DNA of 13,887 bases, taken from contig JAJZHL010000009.1 of NCBI GenBank assembly GCA_021804505.1, forward strand, positions 1 to 13,887, in the 5' to 3' direction. The notes under the pieces were generated by a model. The model searched no databases and was not told where the DNA came from. It was given only the letters and a program-made list of their open reading frames with translations. A program made the position numbers and the translations under genes. Origin of the DNA: Pseudomonadota bacterium (GTDB taxonomy: Bacteria > Pseudomonadota > Alphaproteobacteria > Rickettsiales > Rickettsiaceae). This document shows positions 7,322-13,887 of this stretch, one piece after another; the stretch's first letter is position 1, and every line of letters starts with the position of its first letter.

Positions 7322-8147
7322 TATTTTTGCTACCATATTCTTTCTACTATTTAATTATAGTGCTTTCGCTAGTACTTCTAAGATTAAAATAGTGACAAGT
7401 ATCACCCCGCTAGCAGCTATTATAGCAATGTTACTTGGGGATTATGCTGAAATTGCTTCTATTGCTAATAATAACGATTGCCCCCACCACTATCACTTAA
7501 AACCAAGTGATCTGCAGAAAGTTAAAGAGGCAGATATGGTATTTTATATAGATGACAGTTTTGACAGTTTCGCTAGTAAGCTAATGAATAAACATGGTCA
7601 GAACGTAATTAAAATTAGTGATTTAACAAAATTAAATCTTATTGCTGCTAACTGGCATATCTGGCTTGATCTACAAAATGTAAAAATTCTGTTAGAACAA
7701 TTATCTTCCATATTAGCAAAGCAGTTTCCGGAGATAAGTTCTGAGATTTACCGTAATCTTGATCTTGCACAAAAGAGAATTGATACGCTTATAGCCTTTA
7801 AAGAAAAAGAATTAGCTTCTTTAAAAGACGTGATCTTGCTGAGTGATAGTTTAGTGTATTTATTCGAAGAACAAAAATATAAAGTGCAAAAACTATATAG
7901 TGGTAACCAAAAAAGCCTTAAATATGTCGATAACTTAGAAGCGTTATTAGCCAAATCAGCTAGTAAATGCTTAGTGCTAAGCTCAGAACAAGACTCTAAA
8001 ATGTACCAGAATTTCAAGGCGAATATAGTACAGGTCGAAAGTGAAAATTGGGAGGTAAAACAAATTACCAGTGATTTGTTTTATGAGCAATACTTAAAAA
8101 TAATAAGTAACATAACAAAATGTACGCAGGCACTAAATGATATTTAA
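7311..8147 (+). CDS. znuA: ZnuA-like periplasmic metal-binding protein of an ABC importer
   Basis: The protein resembles the cluster A-I substrate-binding proteins that deliver zinc or manganese to an ABC importer. It has a signal peptide (1-20, with AFA before the likely cut) and an N-terminal lobe starting KIVTSITPLAAII. The first metal-site motif is PHHYHLKPSD (58-67; H60 or H59) and the second is NWHIWLDLQN (114-123; H116, usually DPHxWLD). The usual third histidine of the HDA(Y/F)GYF motif appears replaced: the matching place reads LLSDSLVYLF (176-185), with Ser at the His position. There is no His-rich loop. The sequence is thus a divergent family member whose metal is uncertain. The start overlaps the CCA transferase by 11 bases and the end overlaps ccmC by 11, suggesting translational coupling. 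No ZnuB or ZnuC gene is in view. Confidence 0.72.
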   Translation: MKVNIFATIFFLLFNYSAFASTSKIKIVTSITPLAAIIAMLLGDYAEIASIANNNDCPHHYHLKPSDLQKVKEADMVFYIDDSFDSFASKLMNKHGQNVIKISDLTKLNLIAANWHIWLDLQNVKILLEQLSSILAKQFPEISSEIYRNLDLAQKRIDTLIAFKEKELASLKDVILLSDSLVYLFEEQKYKVQKLYSGNQKSLKYVDNLEALLAKSASKCLVLSSEQDSKMYQNFKANIVQVESENWEVKQITSDLFYEQYLKIISNITKCTQALNDI

Positions 8148-8838
8148 ATTATTAAACCCTTATTATTTTAATAAATTAATTATCAAAGTAATCCCATTAT
8201 TATTCACCTCTATGATTTTCTTTACGGGACTAGGGCTCTATTATGCTTTAGAGGCTTCACCCCCAGATTATCAACAAGGGGAAATGGTAAGAATCATGTA
8301 TGTGCACGTCCCTGCTTCCTGGATGGCGCTTGGTATTTATACTTTCATGGCAATTTGTAGTTTGTGTAATTTAGTATGGAAAACTACATTATCCTTTGTA
8401 ATGGCGGTCTCGAGTGCTCCTATTGGTGCTGCTTTTTGCCTAATTAGTATGGTGACGGGGTCACTGTGGGGGAAACCTATTTGGGGGAGCTGGTGGGTGT
8501 GGGATGCTAGGCTGACTTCCATGTTAGTGTTATTTTTGCTGTATATAAGTTATATAGTGGTTATAAATAGTGGGGAGAGCATGAAAAGGGTAGAAAAACC
8601 AGCAGCAGTAATTGCTTTAATCGGTTTTATTAATATCCCTATAGTAAAATTTTCTGTAAATATATGGTATAGTTTGCATCAGCCAGCAAGTGTTTTAAGG
8701 TTGGGTGCACCAGCTATTCATTATTCTATGCTATTACCATTAATCCTTATGTTCATAGGAGCGATACTGTATTTTTTACTAGTACTAAGTATAAGGTCTT
8801 ATACGCTTATATATAGGCTAAAAGAACAAAATATATGA
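8137..8838 (+). CDS. ccmC: Heme exporter / cytochrome c maturation protein CcmC
   Basis: CcmC is an inner-membrane protein that presents heme on the periplasmic face to the heme chaperone CcmE for cytochrome c assembly. The 233-residue protein has about six membrane segments. It carries the family's tryptophan-rich WWD motif [13 protein letters not shown] (116-128) and two conserved periplasmic histidines, in YVHVPASW (55-62, H57) and SLHQPAS (179-185, H181). The length is typical. Its ATG lies within the 3' end of the ZnuA-like gene and its TGA overlaps the ferredoxin start (ATGA), so it sits in the middle of a coupled run. The other ccm genes are not in the window; in rickettsiae they are scattered. 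Identification is secure. Confidence 0.94.
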   Translation: MIFKLLNPYYFNKLIIKVIPLLFTSMIFFTGLGLYYALEASPPDYQQGEMVRIMYVHVPASWMALGIYTFMAICSLCNLVWKTTLSFVMAVSSAPIGAAFCLISMVTGSLWGKPIWGSWWVWDARLTSMLVLFLLYISYIVVINSGESMKRVEKPAAVIALIGFINIPIVKFSVNIWYSLHQPASVLRLGAPAIHYSMLLPLILMFIGAILYFLLVLSIRSYTLIYRLKEQNI

Positions 8839-9170
8839 CATATGTAGTAACAGACGAATGTGTGAAGTGCAAATATACGGACTGTGTTGAAGTATGTCCG
8901 GTAGACTGCTTCTATGAAGGGGAATTAATGCTTGTTATTAACCCCGAAGAATGTATTGATTGCGGGGTATGTGAACTTGAGTGTCCAGTAGAGGCAATTA
9001 AAGCTGAAACAGAAGAGTTAATAGATTGGATAGAGAGAGCTAAATATTTTTCGGTTATATGGCCTAATATTACAAAAAGAAAACCACCTCCTTTTGATGC
9101 GGAGAAGTATAAGCATGAGAAAAATAAATTTGAAAAATATTTAAGCGAATCGACGATTATAAAGAAATAA
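8835..9170 (+). CDS. fdxA: Seven-iron-type ferredoxin (3Fe-4S / 4Fe-4S)
   Basis: This is a small soluble electron carrier of the FdxA family. The 111 residues contain cysteines at 9, 12, 17, 21, 25, 40, 43, 46 and 50. C9, C17 and C50 fit the ligands of a 3Fe-4S cluster, and C21, C40, C43 and C46 those of a 4Fe-4S cluster, as in Azotobacter ferredoxin I. The [11 protein letters not shown] segment (about 76-86) is the familiar C-terminal region of alphaproteobacterial FdxA proteins. The start overlaps the ccmC stop by 4 bases, so expression is probably coupled to heme export. The redox partner cannot be read from the context. Identification is secure; the physiological role is not. Confidence 0.92.
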   Translation: MTYVVTDECVKCKYTDCVEVCPVDCFYEGELMLVINPEECIDCGVCELECPVEAIKAETEELIDWIERAKYFSVIWPNITKRKPPPFDAEKYKHEKNKFEKYLSESTIIKK

Positions 9171-9182
9171 AGGTTAAAATAC

Positions 9183-9200
9183 TGTGTTATTAATATCACA
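9183..9200. promoter_or_regulatory. Near-palindrome downstream of fdxA
   Basis: TGTGTTATTAATATCACA is an 18-base palindrome with one mispaired position (T/T). It lies 13 bases after the fdxA stop and 176 bases before the adr1-like gene. The shape suits a dimeric regulator site, but the tract is AT-rich and chance symmetry is plausible. Otherwise the 205-base gap 9171-9375 shows only AT-rich sequence and a tentative promoter. Confidence 0.2.
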
Positions 9201-9320
9201 ATATGTTTTAAATGGGTTATTAAATAATAAATTAATTTGCATTTATTCTAGACCTCGCCATGGTATTGTGTTATATATTAGCGGCATAAAGACCTGTAGG
9301 TATAGACTATGTTGTTTGTC

Positions 9321-9349
9321 TTGCTTGCTAAATTTGTTGAATGTTATTA
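9321..9349 (+). promoter_or_regulatory. Tentative promoter for the adr1-like gene
   Basis: TTGCTT (9321-9326) and TTATTA (9344-9349) are 17 bases apart and would give a leader of about 20 bases ending in AAAGAGAGAAC before the ATG at 9376. The -10 box is a weak match. Other AT-rich hexamers nearby could serve as well. Confidence 0.3.
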
Positions 9350-9375
9350 CCCATAATTAAAAAGAGAGAACTATT

Positions 9376-10074
9376 ATGAAAAAAATGCTTTTAGTTGCAG
9401 CTGCTAGTACTGCAATTCTTGCTTCAACTGCATTTGCAGCAGAAGATCAATTCTACGTAAAAGTAGAAGCTGGTGCAACTATGTTAGATAAAGTTAAAGA
9501 TAAACCAACCAGTATCAAAATGAAAGCTAAGACTGTGCCAATCTTCGGTGCTGGTGTTGGTTACTATGTAATGGATAATCTAAGAGCTGAATTAGCGCTT
9601 GATTTCCTTTCTAATCCAGAATTTAAGAAAAGCATTTCAGGTGTAACTATTTCTGGTATATCTGGTACCAATAACGTAGCTGTGAAACATAAAGGAAAAG
9701 TTGCTTCATTATTAGTAAATGGATTCTTTGATTTCTACCAAGCTGGTGCATTTAACTTCTATGTAGGTGCTGGTATCGGTGCTGTACAGATCAGTGAGAA
9801 AAATTACTACGGAGCTAATAATTCAGTTACTGGTCAAGCAGTCGGTACTGCAGTATCAGTTAAGAAAACATACAATTTCGCTTATCAAGTTGGTCTTGGA
9901 ACCTCTGCTGACGTAGCTGATGGTGTGAAAGTTGAACTTGGTTATAGCTGGAGAGATTATGGTAAAACAAAATCTAAGAATGTTCCAGTTTCAGCTCTAA
10001 ATAAAACCACTGATGTTGGTAAGACAGCATACAAAGGTCATAACATCATTGCTGGTGTAAGATTTGATATATAA
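9376..10074 (+). CDS. Outer-membrane beta-barrel protein, Adr1/Adr2-like rickettsial surface protein
   Basis: This is a 232-residue predicted 8-strand outer-membrane barrel resembling the Adr1/Adr2 proteins of Rickettsia, which bind host vitronectin and have been implicated in adhesion and serum resistance. A clear signal peptide (1-21, ending STAFA) is followed by barrel strands with alternating residues and the family landmarks VGYYVMDNLRAELAL (about 55-69), VGAGIGAVQI, ADVADGVKVELGYSWRDYGKTKS and the C-terminal GHNIIAGVRFDI. Loops between strands are Lys- and Gly-rich and probably surface exposed. The gene has its own upstream region of 205 bases with an AGAGAG ribosome-binding stretch, and a strong intrinsic terminator after it (10108-10139), so it may be highly expressed and monocistronic. 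A paralogue follows. Family membership is firm; host ligand and function here are inferred. Confidence 0.87.
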   Translation: MKKMLLVAAASTAILASTAFAAEDQFYVKVEAGATMLDKVKDKPTSIKMKAKTVPIFGAGVGYYVMDNLRAELALDFLSNPEFKKSISGVTISGISGTNNVAVKHKGKVASLLVNGFFDFYQAGAFNFYVGAGIGAVQISEKNYYGANNSVTGQAVGTAVSVKKTYNFAYQVGLGTSADVADGVKVELGYSWRDYGKTKSKNVPVSALNKTTDVGKTAYKGHNIIAGVRFDI

Positions 10075-10107
10075 TTTTTACTTTAAAAGTTTAAATTTAT
10101 AGTTTAG

Positions 10108-10139
10108 AAGGCAGGTTACTCACGTAGCCTGCCTTTTTT
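10108..10139 (+). terminator. Intrinsic terminator after the first Adr-like gene
   Basis: AAGGCAGG (10108-10115) pairs with CCTGCCTT (10128-10135). A T-G pair and TAC/GTA extend the stem, the loop is TCAC, and six Ts (10134-10139) follow. This is a textbook rho-independent terminator on the plus strand. It lies 34 bases after the stop codon and 39 bases before the paralogue. Confidence 0.9.
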
Positions 10140-10177
10140 GTTATTTTTTATTAATCTCATTTGCTAAAAAGTTCCAT

Positions 10178-10813
10178 ATGACAAGATCAATATTAACGAG
10201 AATTTTCTTTATATATACTATTCTTTCAAGCACAGCTTTCGCGTCGAGTGGTCAATTTTATCTAAAAGGTGAACTTGGCTTCAATAGAATGCAAGATATT
10301 AAGATCAGTGGTAAAAAATTTAGCCAAAGTAACGTTGCATTGTATGGCGGTGGTCTGGGTTACTATTTTTTTAATAACCTAAGAACAGATTTAGTGATAA
10401 ATTATTCTACCCCAGAATCGAAATATTCTTCAAACTCTATACCGCAGTCCAATATCAAAGCTAAGCCTAAAATTTCAGCTTTATTTTTAACAGGATATGT
10501 TGACTTGTTTGATATTAGCATTTGTGAAGTATTTATTGGGGCCGGTGCTGGAGTGAGCCAAATTAAAAATAAGGTTACAATGGATACTGTGTACAGTAAT
10601 ACAGTACCGACTACTCAAACTGCATCAAACAAAAAAAACAGTTTTGCCTACCAGCTTGTCGCCGGTACAGCAATTAAGATGACACCAAGTATGAATTTAG
10701 AGTTAACTTATAGCTGGAAGGATTTTGGTAGTACAAAAGAAATAACCAATTTTATTCAGTCAATGGATTATAAAGGCCACAATGTGACTCTAGGCTTAAG
10801 GTTTGATCTGTAG
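10178..10813 (+). CDS. Second Adr-like outer-membrane beta-barrel protein (paralogue)
   Basis: This 211-residue outer-membrane barrel is a diverged paralogue of the preceding gene. The signal peptide (1-22, ending STAFA) leads straight into GQFYLKGELG, matching DQFYVKVEAG of the neighbour. Shared landmarks follow in order: GLGYYFFNNLRTDL, VFIGAGAGVSQI, NSFAYQLVAGTA, LELTYSWKDFGSTK and the terminal GHNVTLGLRFDL. Loops differ strongly, as expected for surface-exposed parts. In Rickettsia, adr1 and adr2 also lie side by side, so the pair is probably an old duplication. The ATG at 10178 has only a weak ribosome binding site (AAAAAG). Because a strong terminator separates the genes, this copy needs either readthrough or its own promoter, and none is obvious in the 38-base gap. 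Expression may be lower than that of its neighbour. Confidence 0.82.
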   Translation: MTRSILTRIFFIYTILSSTAFASSGQFYLKGELGFNRMQDIKISGKKFSQSNVALYGGGLGYYFFNNLRTDLVINYSTPESKYSSNSIPQSNIKAKPKISALFLTGYVDLFDISICEVFIGAGAGVSQIKNKVTMDTVYSNTVPTTQTASNKKNSFAYQLVAGTAIKMTPSMNLELTYSWKDFGSTKEITNFIQSMDYKGHNVTLGLRFDL

Positions 10814-10817
10814 GCAT

Positions 10818-10844
10818 AAGTTATAGTGCTATAATAACTTTTCT
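10818..10844 (+). terminator. Weak AT-rich terminator candidate after the second Adr-like gene
   Basis: AAGTTATAG (10818-10826) can pair with CTATAATAACTT (10829-10840) with a three-base bulge, and TTTTCTCT follows. The hairpin starts 4 bases after the stop codon. The stem is almost all A-T, so it is weak; the position is right for a terminator. Confidence 0.35.
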
Positions 10845-10854
10845 CTAAACTATG

Positions 10855-10878
10855 AGCCAGTTGCTGAAGCAACTGGCT
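10855..10878. repeat. Perfect 10-bp hairpin AGCCAGTTGC-TGAA-GCAACTGGCT
   Basis: A perfect 10-bp inverted repeat with a 4-base loop lies between the second Adr-like gene and the decayed gene. It is clearly more GC-rich than its surroundings. No T-run follows on either strand, so it is not a standard intrinsic terminator, although a convergent position suits a transcription or RNA-decay barrier. The rest of 10879-10994 shows nothing recognisable. Confidence 0.55.
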
Positions 10879-10994
10879 AGAGCTTGAAATAGATTCAAGA
10901 TGGCAAAGGCTTTTATTAAATCCTTATAATACACAATCAACTCTTAATCATCCCCCATTAATTCTATAGATATAATTAAAACTGTGCCAACTGC

Positions 10995-11513
10995 TTATAG
11001 CCCATAAGCGTCTAATAGTATGGACTTATCATAATCAGGTATTTTATGAGAGACAGTAGTTACGTTGTCTTTAGTGCAGTCTAGAGGTGCTTCGGATGTA
11101 GTCTCTTTGCTAAACGAAAGAGTCATCACTTTATCTAACAAAGGGAAAATAAAATAATCGCATAGAGGATTTACGATGTATGTACTAATATCGGTTGTAA
11201 ATTTTTGGAAACTAGGCATTACTCCATTATCCAACAATGGGAAAATAAGGTAATTACATAGAGGGTCTACGATGTGCGGTGCGTATTAAGACTGAAAGTA
11301 TTTTTACTAAGTAGCGGGTATATTACTTTTTCAAGCAAGGGGCATATAATGTAATCACATAAAGGAGTTACGATATACTTTACTAATCGGTTTAGCATAA
11401 AATCCTGTAGATGACTCATTTATGCGCGGAGTGGGAACGAATTTTCTATTATATATTCCAGTACCATTGTAATGGCAACCGATTTGAGAAATTGTATGAT
11501 CATAATCTATCAT
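10995..11513 (-). pseudogene. Decayed gene for an unknown protein with three tandem ~32-residue repeats
   Basis: On the minus strand a good ribosome binding site (GAAGGA, 11523-11518) precedes ATG at 11513. The frame reads MIDYDHTISQIG... for 52 codons and stops at TGA (11357-11355). From about 11380 the protein-like signal moves to another frame, which is open 11419-11267 and contains YIVTPLCDYIICPLLEKV. That frame stops at 11269-11267, and the signal returns to the first frame, open from just after the TAA at 11288-11286 down to the TAA at 10997-10995. There it reads HIVDPLCNYLIFPLLDNG, then YIVNPLCDYFIFPLLDKV, then a polar tail ending DAYGL. Joined, the product would be about 172 residues (519 bases, a multiple of three). 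One +1-type and one compensating shift explain this. I see no signal peptide and do not recognise the family. A sequencing error is possible but would have to occur twice. Confidence 0.6.
11100..11377 (-). repeat. Three tandem repeats of about 96-101 bp inside the decayed gene
   Basis: The units start at 11377 (TAT ATC GTA ACT), 11276 (CAC ATC GTA GAC) and 11180 (TAC ATC GTA AAT). The spacings are 101 and 96 bases, and the first is not a multiple of three. The consensus peptide is IVxPLC(D/N)YxIxPLL(D/E). The second and third units match at 39 of 48 bases over their first 16 codons. The first unit is more diverged. The third unit degrades after about 27 codons. Confidence 0.75.
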
Positions 11514-11527
11514 TTTATCCTTCTTTT

Positions 11528-11572
11528 ATTGAAATTGATTAAACCTTACTAAAAAGCTATCTCAATTTCAAT
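11528..11572. repeat. 11-bp inverted repeat spanning the end of mraY
   Basis: ATTGAAATTGA (11528-11538) and TCAATTTCAAT (11562-11572) are exact reverse complements 23 bases apart. One arm is the last coding part of mraY, and the other lies 15-25 bases before the start of the decayed gene. Neither strand has a T-run after the stem, so it is not a standard terminator. It may be an RNA structure between the two genes, or chance in an AT-rich tract. Confidence 0.4.
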
Positions 11573-12633
11573 GAGGATAAGCCTATGAGCGCGAATATTA
11601 AAGCTATTATCCAAAATCTTGTTACTACTTTCGATTCTGGCCAGCCTAGCTTTTCAAAATGATGATGTAATGGGGCCATTTTAAATATTCTTTTGCCGCC
11701 ACTTACTTTAAAATAATAGACTTGTATAATAACGGATAAAGTTTCAATAACAAATAAGCCTCCAACAATTGCTAGGACGATTTCGTGTTTTGTGATTACG
11801 CTAACGACGCCAAGAGCTCCACCTAAACTAAGGCTCCCTGTATCGCCCATGAAAATCTCTGCTGGTTGAGCGTTAAACCACAAAAATCCAATACTAGCAC
11901 CAACTATAGAAGCGCAGAAAATACTTAATTCTGAAGCATGAGGTACAAATAAAATCTGCAAATAATTGGCGTATAAGCTACTACCTACTAAGTAGCTGAT
12001 TAAAGCAAAAGTCCCAGCGGTAATAGCAATAGGTACTATAGCAAGCCCATCAAGCCCATCTGTTAGATTTACAGCGTTTGAGGCCCCAACAATCACAAAC
12101 ATAGCAAATGGGATATAAAGTAGGCCCAAATTCAGAGTGAATGTTTTTAAAAAAGGAATGGTAAGTAGATGGCTCGCTGGGTTACCTGGGATATATAATA
12201 GCCCGCAAGCAATAACACATACGATAAATTGAAATAGTAGCTTTTTCTTGCCACTTACACCTTTATGATTTTTTTTTGCTACCTTAGTATAATCATCAAT
12301 AAAGCCAAGTATGCCAAAGCTAATAAATACAAAAAGGGCAATCCAAATATATTTATTGGTTAAATCTGCAAGCAGTAAAGTAGAAATAGAAACGGAAAGA
12401 ATGATCATTAGTCCTCCCATAGTGGGGGTGCCAGCCTTGGCTAAATGGGATTGAGGACCATCTTTACGGATAGGTTGCCCAAAATTATGTAAGAATTTAA
12501 TTAATTTAGGGCCTATTAAAAAGGAAATAATCAAGCTAAATAATATGCTAAGCCCTATACGGAAAGTAATATAGTGCAATAAATTAGCAATATGCAGATT
12601 ATGGATGTAAGGTAATAGTAGATTATAGAGCAT
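11557..12633 (-). CDS. mraY: Phospho-N-acetylmuramoyl-pentapeptide-transferase
   Basis: MraY transfers phospho-MurNAc-pentapeptide from its UDP carrier to undecaprenyl phosphate, making lipid I, the first membrane step of peptidoglycan synthesis. The 358-residue protein has about ten membrane helices. Its catalytic motifs are all intact: [15 protein letters not shown] (111-125) with the adjacent aspartates, [13 protein letters not shown] (186-198), [14 protein letters not shown] (259-272) and [15 protein letters not shown] (319-333) with the three histidines. The length is normal. The ATG at 12633-12631 shares one base with the murF stop (TAATG), the usual coupling in this cluster. In the classic division and cell wall cluster murD would follow; here a decayed, unrelated gene follows instead. 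The gene shows that the organism retains lipid-linked peptidoglycan synthesis. Confidence 0.96.
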   Translation of the reverse strand: MLYNLLLPYIHNLHIANLLHYITFRIGLSILFSLIISFLIGPKLIKFLHNFGQPIRKDGPQSHLAKAGTPTMGGLMIILSVSISTLLLADLTNKYIWIALFVFISFGILGFIDDYTKVAKKNHKGVSGKKKLLFQFIVCVIACGLLYIPGNPASHLLTIPFLKTFTLNLGLLYIPFAMFVIVGASNAVNLTDGLDGLAIVPIAITAGTFALISYLVGSSLYANYLQILFVPHASELSIFCASIVGASIGFLWFNAQPAEIFMGDTGSLSLGGALGVVSVITKHEIVLAIVGGLFVIETLSVIIQVYYFKVSGGKRIFKMAPLHHHFEKLGWPESKVVTRFWIIALIFALIGLSSLKLR

Positions 12634-13887
12634 TATAGTACTTCGAATGAGAGAATAATTTTATCAAGCTTAATCCCTCGTGATCCTTTGATTAAAATTA
12701 ATTCATTGCCTTGCAATAATTCATTTATGTTATCTATTAGCGAGGTTACATTGTCAAAATGTCTTTTTTGTATTTCCAGCGGTAATAGTTCATAAATATA
12801 TTTTGTGTTATCACCTACCAAAAAAACACTCTGTGCGCCGGAGGCGATTATAGCCGGGACTAACCTTTCATGCAAAATTCGCGAATTTTCTCCTAATTCT
12901 AACATATCACCGATAATAGCAACTTTTTTTCTGCTACTCAGTAATTTTAAATATTCTAAAGAAGCATTTAGTGACTCAGGATTAGAGTTATAATAATCCG
13001 CAATAATTTGGTAATTATGTCCTGTACGCCTTGCATTAATCAATAATCCTCTGCCTATAGTAAGAGGAATAGTACTTAATTGCTGGGCTGCTATACTAAT
13101 ATCCAACTTAAGGATAGAAGCTATGGTTAGCACTGCTGTATAATTTCTGGCATAATGCTCTGGGATGAAAGGCATCTCTATGGCAATTTCTTCGTCTAAA
13201 ATGGAATAAAATAGCCGCACCTTGTCTCCTATTGGTTCATATGATATTAAGCGAGACTGAGCCTTAGGCGATTTACCAAAACTATATATATTATTTATAT
13301 TTAGTTTATGGAGATTTTGTAGCATTCTGTCATAGTAACTATTGTCAAAATTAATAACAGCAGCGCCATCTTTTGGCAAACCTTCAAAAATCTCACACTT
13401 AGCGTCTGTAAGATGTAGCATAGAGCTAAAAAACTGTAAGTGTGCTTCAGCGATCGTAGTGATTAGTGCGATATCAGGTTTCACCATTTTGGTAAGTTGT
13501 CTAATTTCGCCTTCATGGTTCATACCCATCTCTATTACAGCATATTCGGTATTATCAGGCATGGAGGCGAGGTTGAGCGGAACGCCAAGATGGTTATTAA
13601 AATTGCCTCTACTAGCAAAGGTCTGGCCAAATCTACTAAGGACAGTTCTAATTGCTTCTTTTGTGCTAGTCTTACCGCTACTGCCTGTAACGCCAATAAA
13701 CTTAGCCTTGGAGTGCGTGCGCTTATATTCAGCGAGTTGATTGAGAGCTGCTAAAGTATCGGGCACCAAAATCATTCTATTTGGTTCTATATCTGCTATC
13801 ATACGGCTCACTATTACAGCAGAAGCACCTCGTGCTAAAGCATCTGGCACATAATTGTGACCATCACTGTTGCCTTGAAGGGCAATG
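12633..13887 (-). CDS. murF: UDP-MurNAc-tripeptide--D-alanyl-D-alanine ligase, 5' end beyond the window
   Basis: MurF joins D-Ala-D-Ala to UDP-MurNAc-tripeptide using ATP, completing the cytoplasmic peptidoglycan precursor. The frame is open to the window edge: before the GTG at 13850, which is only an internal valine, the codons read [20 protein letters not shown], matching the conserved DGHxF/Y segment of MurF. So about 30-35 N-terminal residues are missing. Counting from the first complete codon, the ATP-binding loop [13 protein letters not shown] is at 65-77 (K72), [10 protein letters not shown] at 95-104, [10 protein letters not shown] at 119-128 and [11 protein letters not shown] at 143-153. 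The C-terminal domain shows [18 protein letters not shown] and [11 protein letters not shown]. The stop overlaps the mraY start by one base, indicating one operon. Identification is secure. Confidence 0.95.
   Translation of the reverse strand, partial: IALQGNSDGHNYVPDALARGASAVIVSRMIADIEPNRMILVPDTLAALNQLAEYKRTHSKAKFIGVTGSSGKTSTKEAIRTVLSRFGQTFASRGNFNNHLGVPLNLASMPDNTEYAVIEMGMNHEGEIRQLTKMVKPDIALITTIAEAHLQFFSSMLHLTDAKCEIFEGLPKDGAAVINFDNSYYDRMLQNLHKLNINNIYSFGKSPKAQSRLISYEPIGDKVRLFYSILDEEIAIEMPFIPEHYARNYTAVLTIASILKLDISIAAQQLSTIPLTIGRGLLINARRTGHNYQIIADYYNSNPESLNASLEYLKLLSSRKKVAIIGDMLELGENSRILHERLVPAIIASGAQSVFLVGDNTKYIYELLPLEIQKRHFDNVTSLIDNINELLQGNELILIKGSRGIKLDKIILSFEVL

Noticed and set aside
9309..9356. 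15-codon frame starting at ATG upstream of the adr1-like gene
   Set aside because: It has no ribosome binding site, is very short, and lies over the likely promoter of the next gene.
10855..10878. Intrinsic terminator reading of the 10-bp hairpin
   Set aside because: No run of Ts follows on either strand, so I list it only as a hairpin.
11235..11237. TTG start for a separate 80-residue gene ending at 10995
   Set aside because: The repeat peptide continues upstream of this TTG in the same frame (IVDPLCNYLIFP) and no ribosome binding site precedes it. It is better read as the 3' part of the decayed gene.
13342..13754. Two overlapping open frames on the plus strand
   Set aside because: Both are antisense to conserved murF sequence, including the ATP-binding loop.
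13848..13850. GTG as the murF start codon
   Set aside because: The frame continues upstream to the window edge with conserved MurF residues (GNSDGHNY), so this GTG is an internal valine.
1..13887. CRISPR array, tRNA or rRNA genes, insertion sequence
   Set aside because: I read the intergenic regions on both strands and saw no direct-repeat/spacer pattern, tRNA cloverleaf, rRNA motif or transposase frame. The only tandem repeats are the coding ones at 11100-11377.

Overview
The window looks like part of an AT-rich (by eye about 35-37% GC) genome from the alphaproteobacterial family Rickettsiaceae. The best taxonomic marker is a tandem pair of small outer-membrane beta-barrel proteins resembling the rickettsial Adr1/Adr2 adhesins. 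A stand-alone PrmC (in Rickettsia proper it is, as I recall, fused to TrmB) and a KdsA (Kdo synthesis, absent from LPS-less Orientia) suggest a Rickettsia relative outside the core genus, such as a Megaira-like endosymbiont. That placement is inference.

Layout. 49-1832 (minus): rluD then prmC, overlapping by 4 bases. 1860-2705 (plus): a family 4-like uracil-DNA glycosylase that has lost two of the four Fe-S cysteines. It converges with zero gap on 2706-4573 (minus), a ppiD-like periplasmic chaperone followed by rsfS. 4574-4772 is a divergent control region with an 11-bp inverted repeat and a good sigma-70 promoter for secG (4773-5078). 5079-5278 holds a 25-codon reading frame with a perfect Shine-Dalgarno sequence, plus palindromic repeats. 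kdsA follows (5279-6103). 6152-9170 is a tightly packed, overlapping run: CCA-adding-type nucleotidyltransferase, a ZnuA-like metal-binding protein, ccmC and a seven-iron-type ferredoxin. 9376-10813 carries the two Adr-like proteins, separated by a strong intrinsic terminator. 10995-11513 (minus) is a decayed gene. 11557-13887 (minus) is murF (cut by the window edge) and mraY, overlapping by one base.

The genes are mostly housekeeping: envelope building (murF, mraY, kdsA, secG, ppiD-like), translation and RNA maturation (prmC, rluD, rsfS, CCA transferase), DNA repair (UDG), heme, metal and electron supply (ZnuA-like, ccmC, fdxA), and host-facing surface proteins (the Adr pair).

The main unexplained item is the decayed gene at 10995-11513. 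It lies just after mraY and encodes three tandem copies of an IVxPLC(D/N)YxIxPLL(D/E) unit. It opens with a good ribosome binding site, shifts frame inside the first repeat, and returns to the original frame before the second. Joined up it would encode about 172 residues. I do not recognise the family. The second most interesting spot is the small reading frame and palindromes between secG and kdsA.
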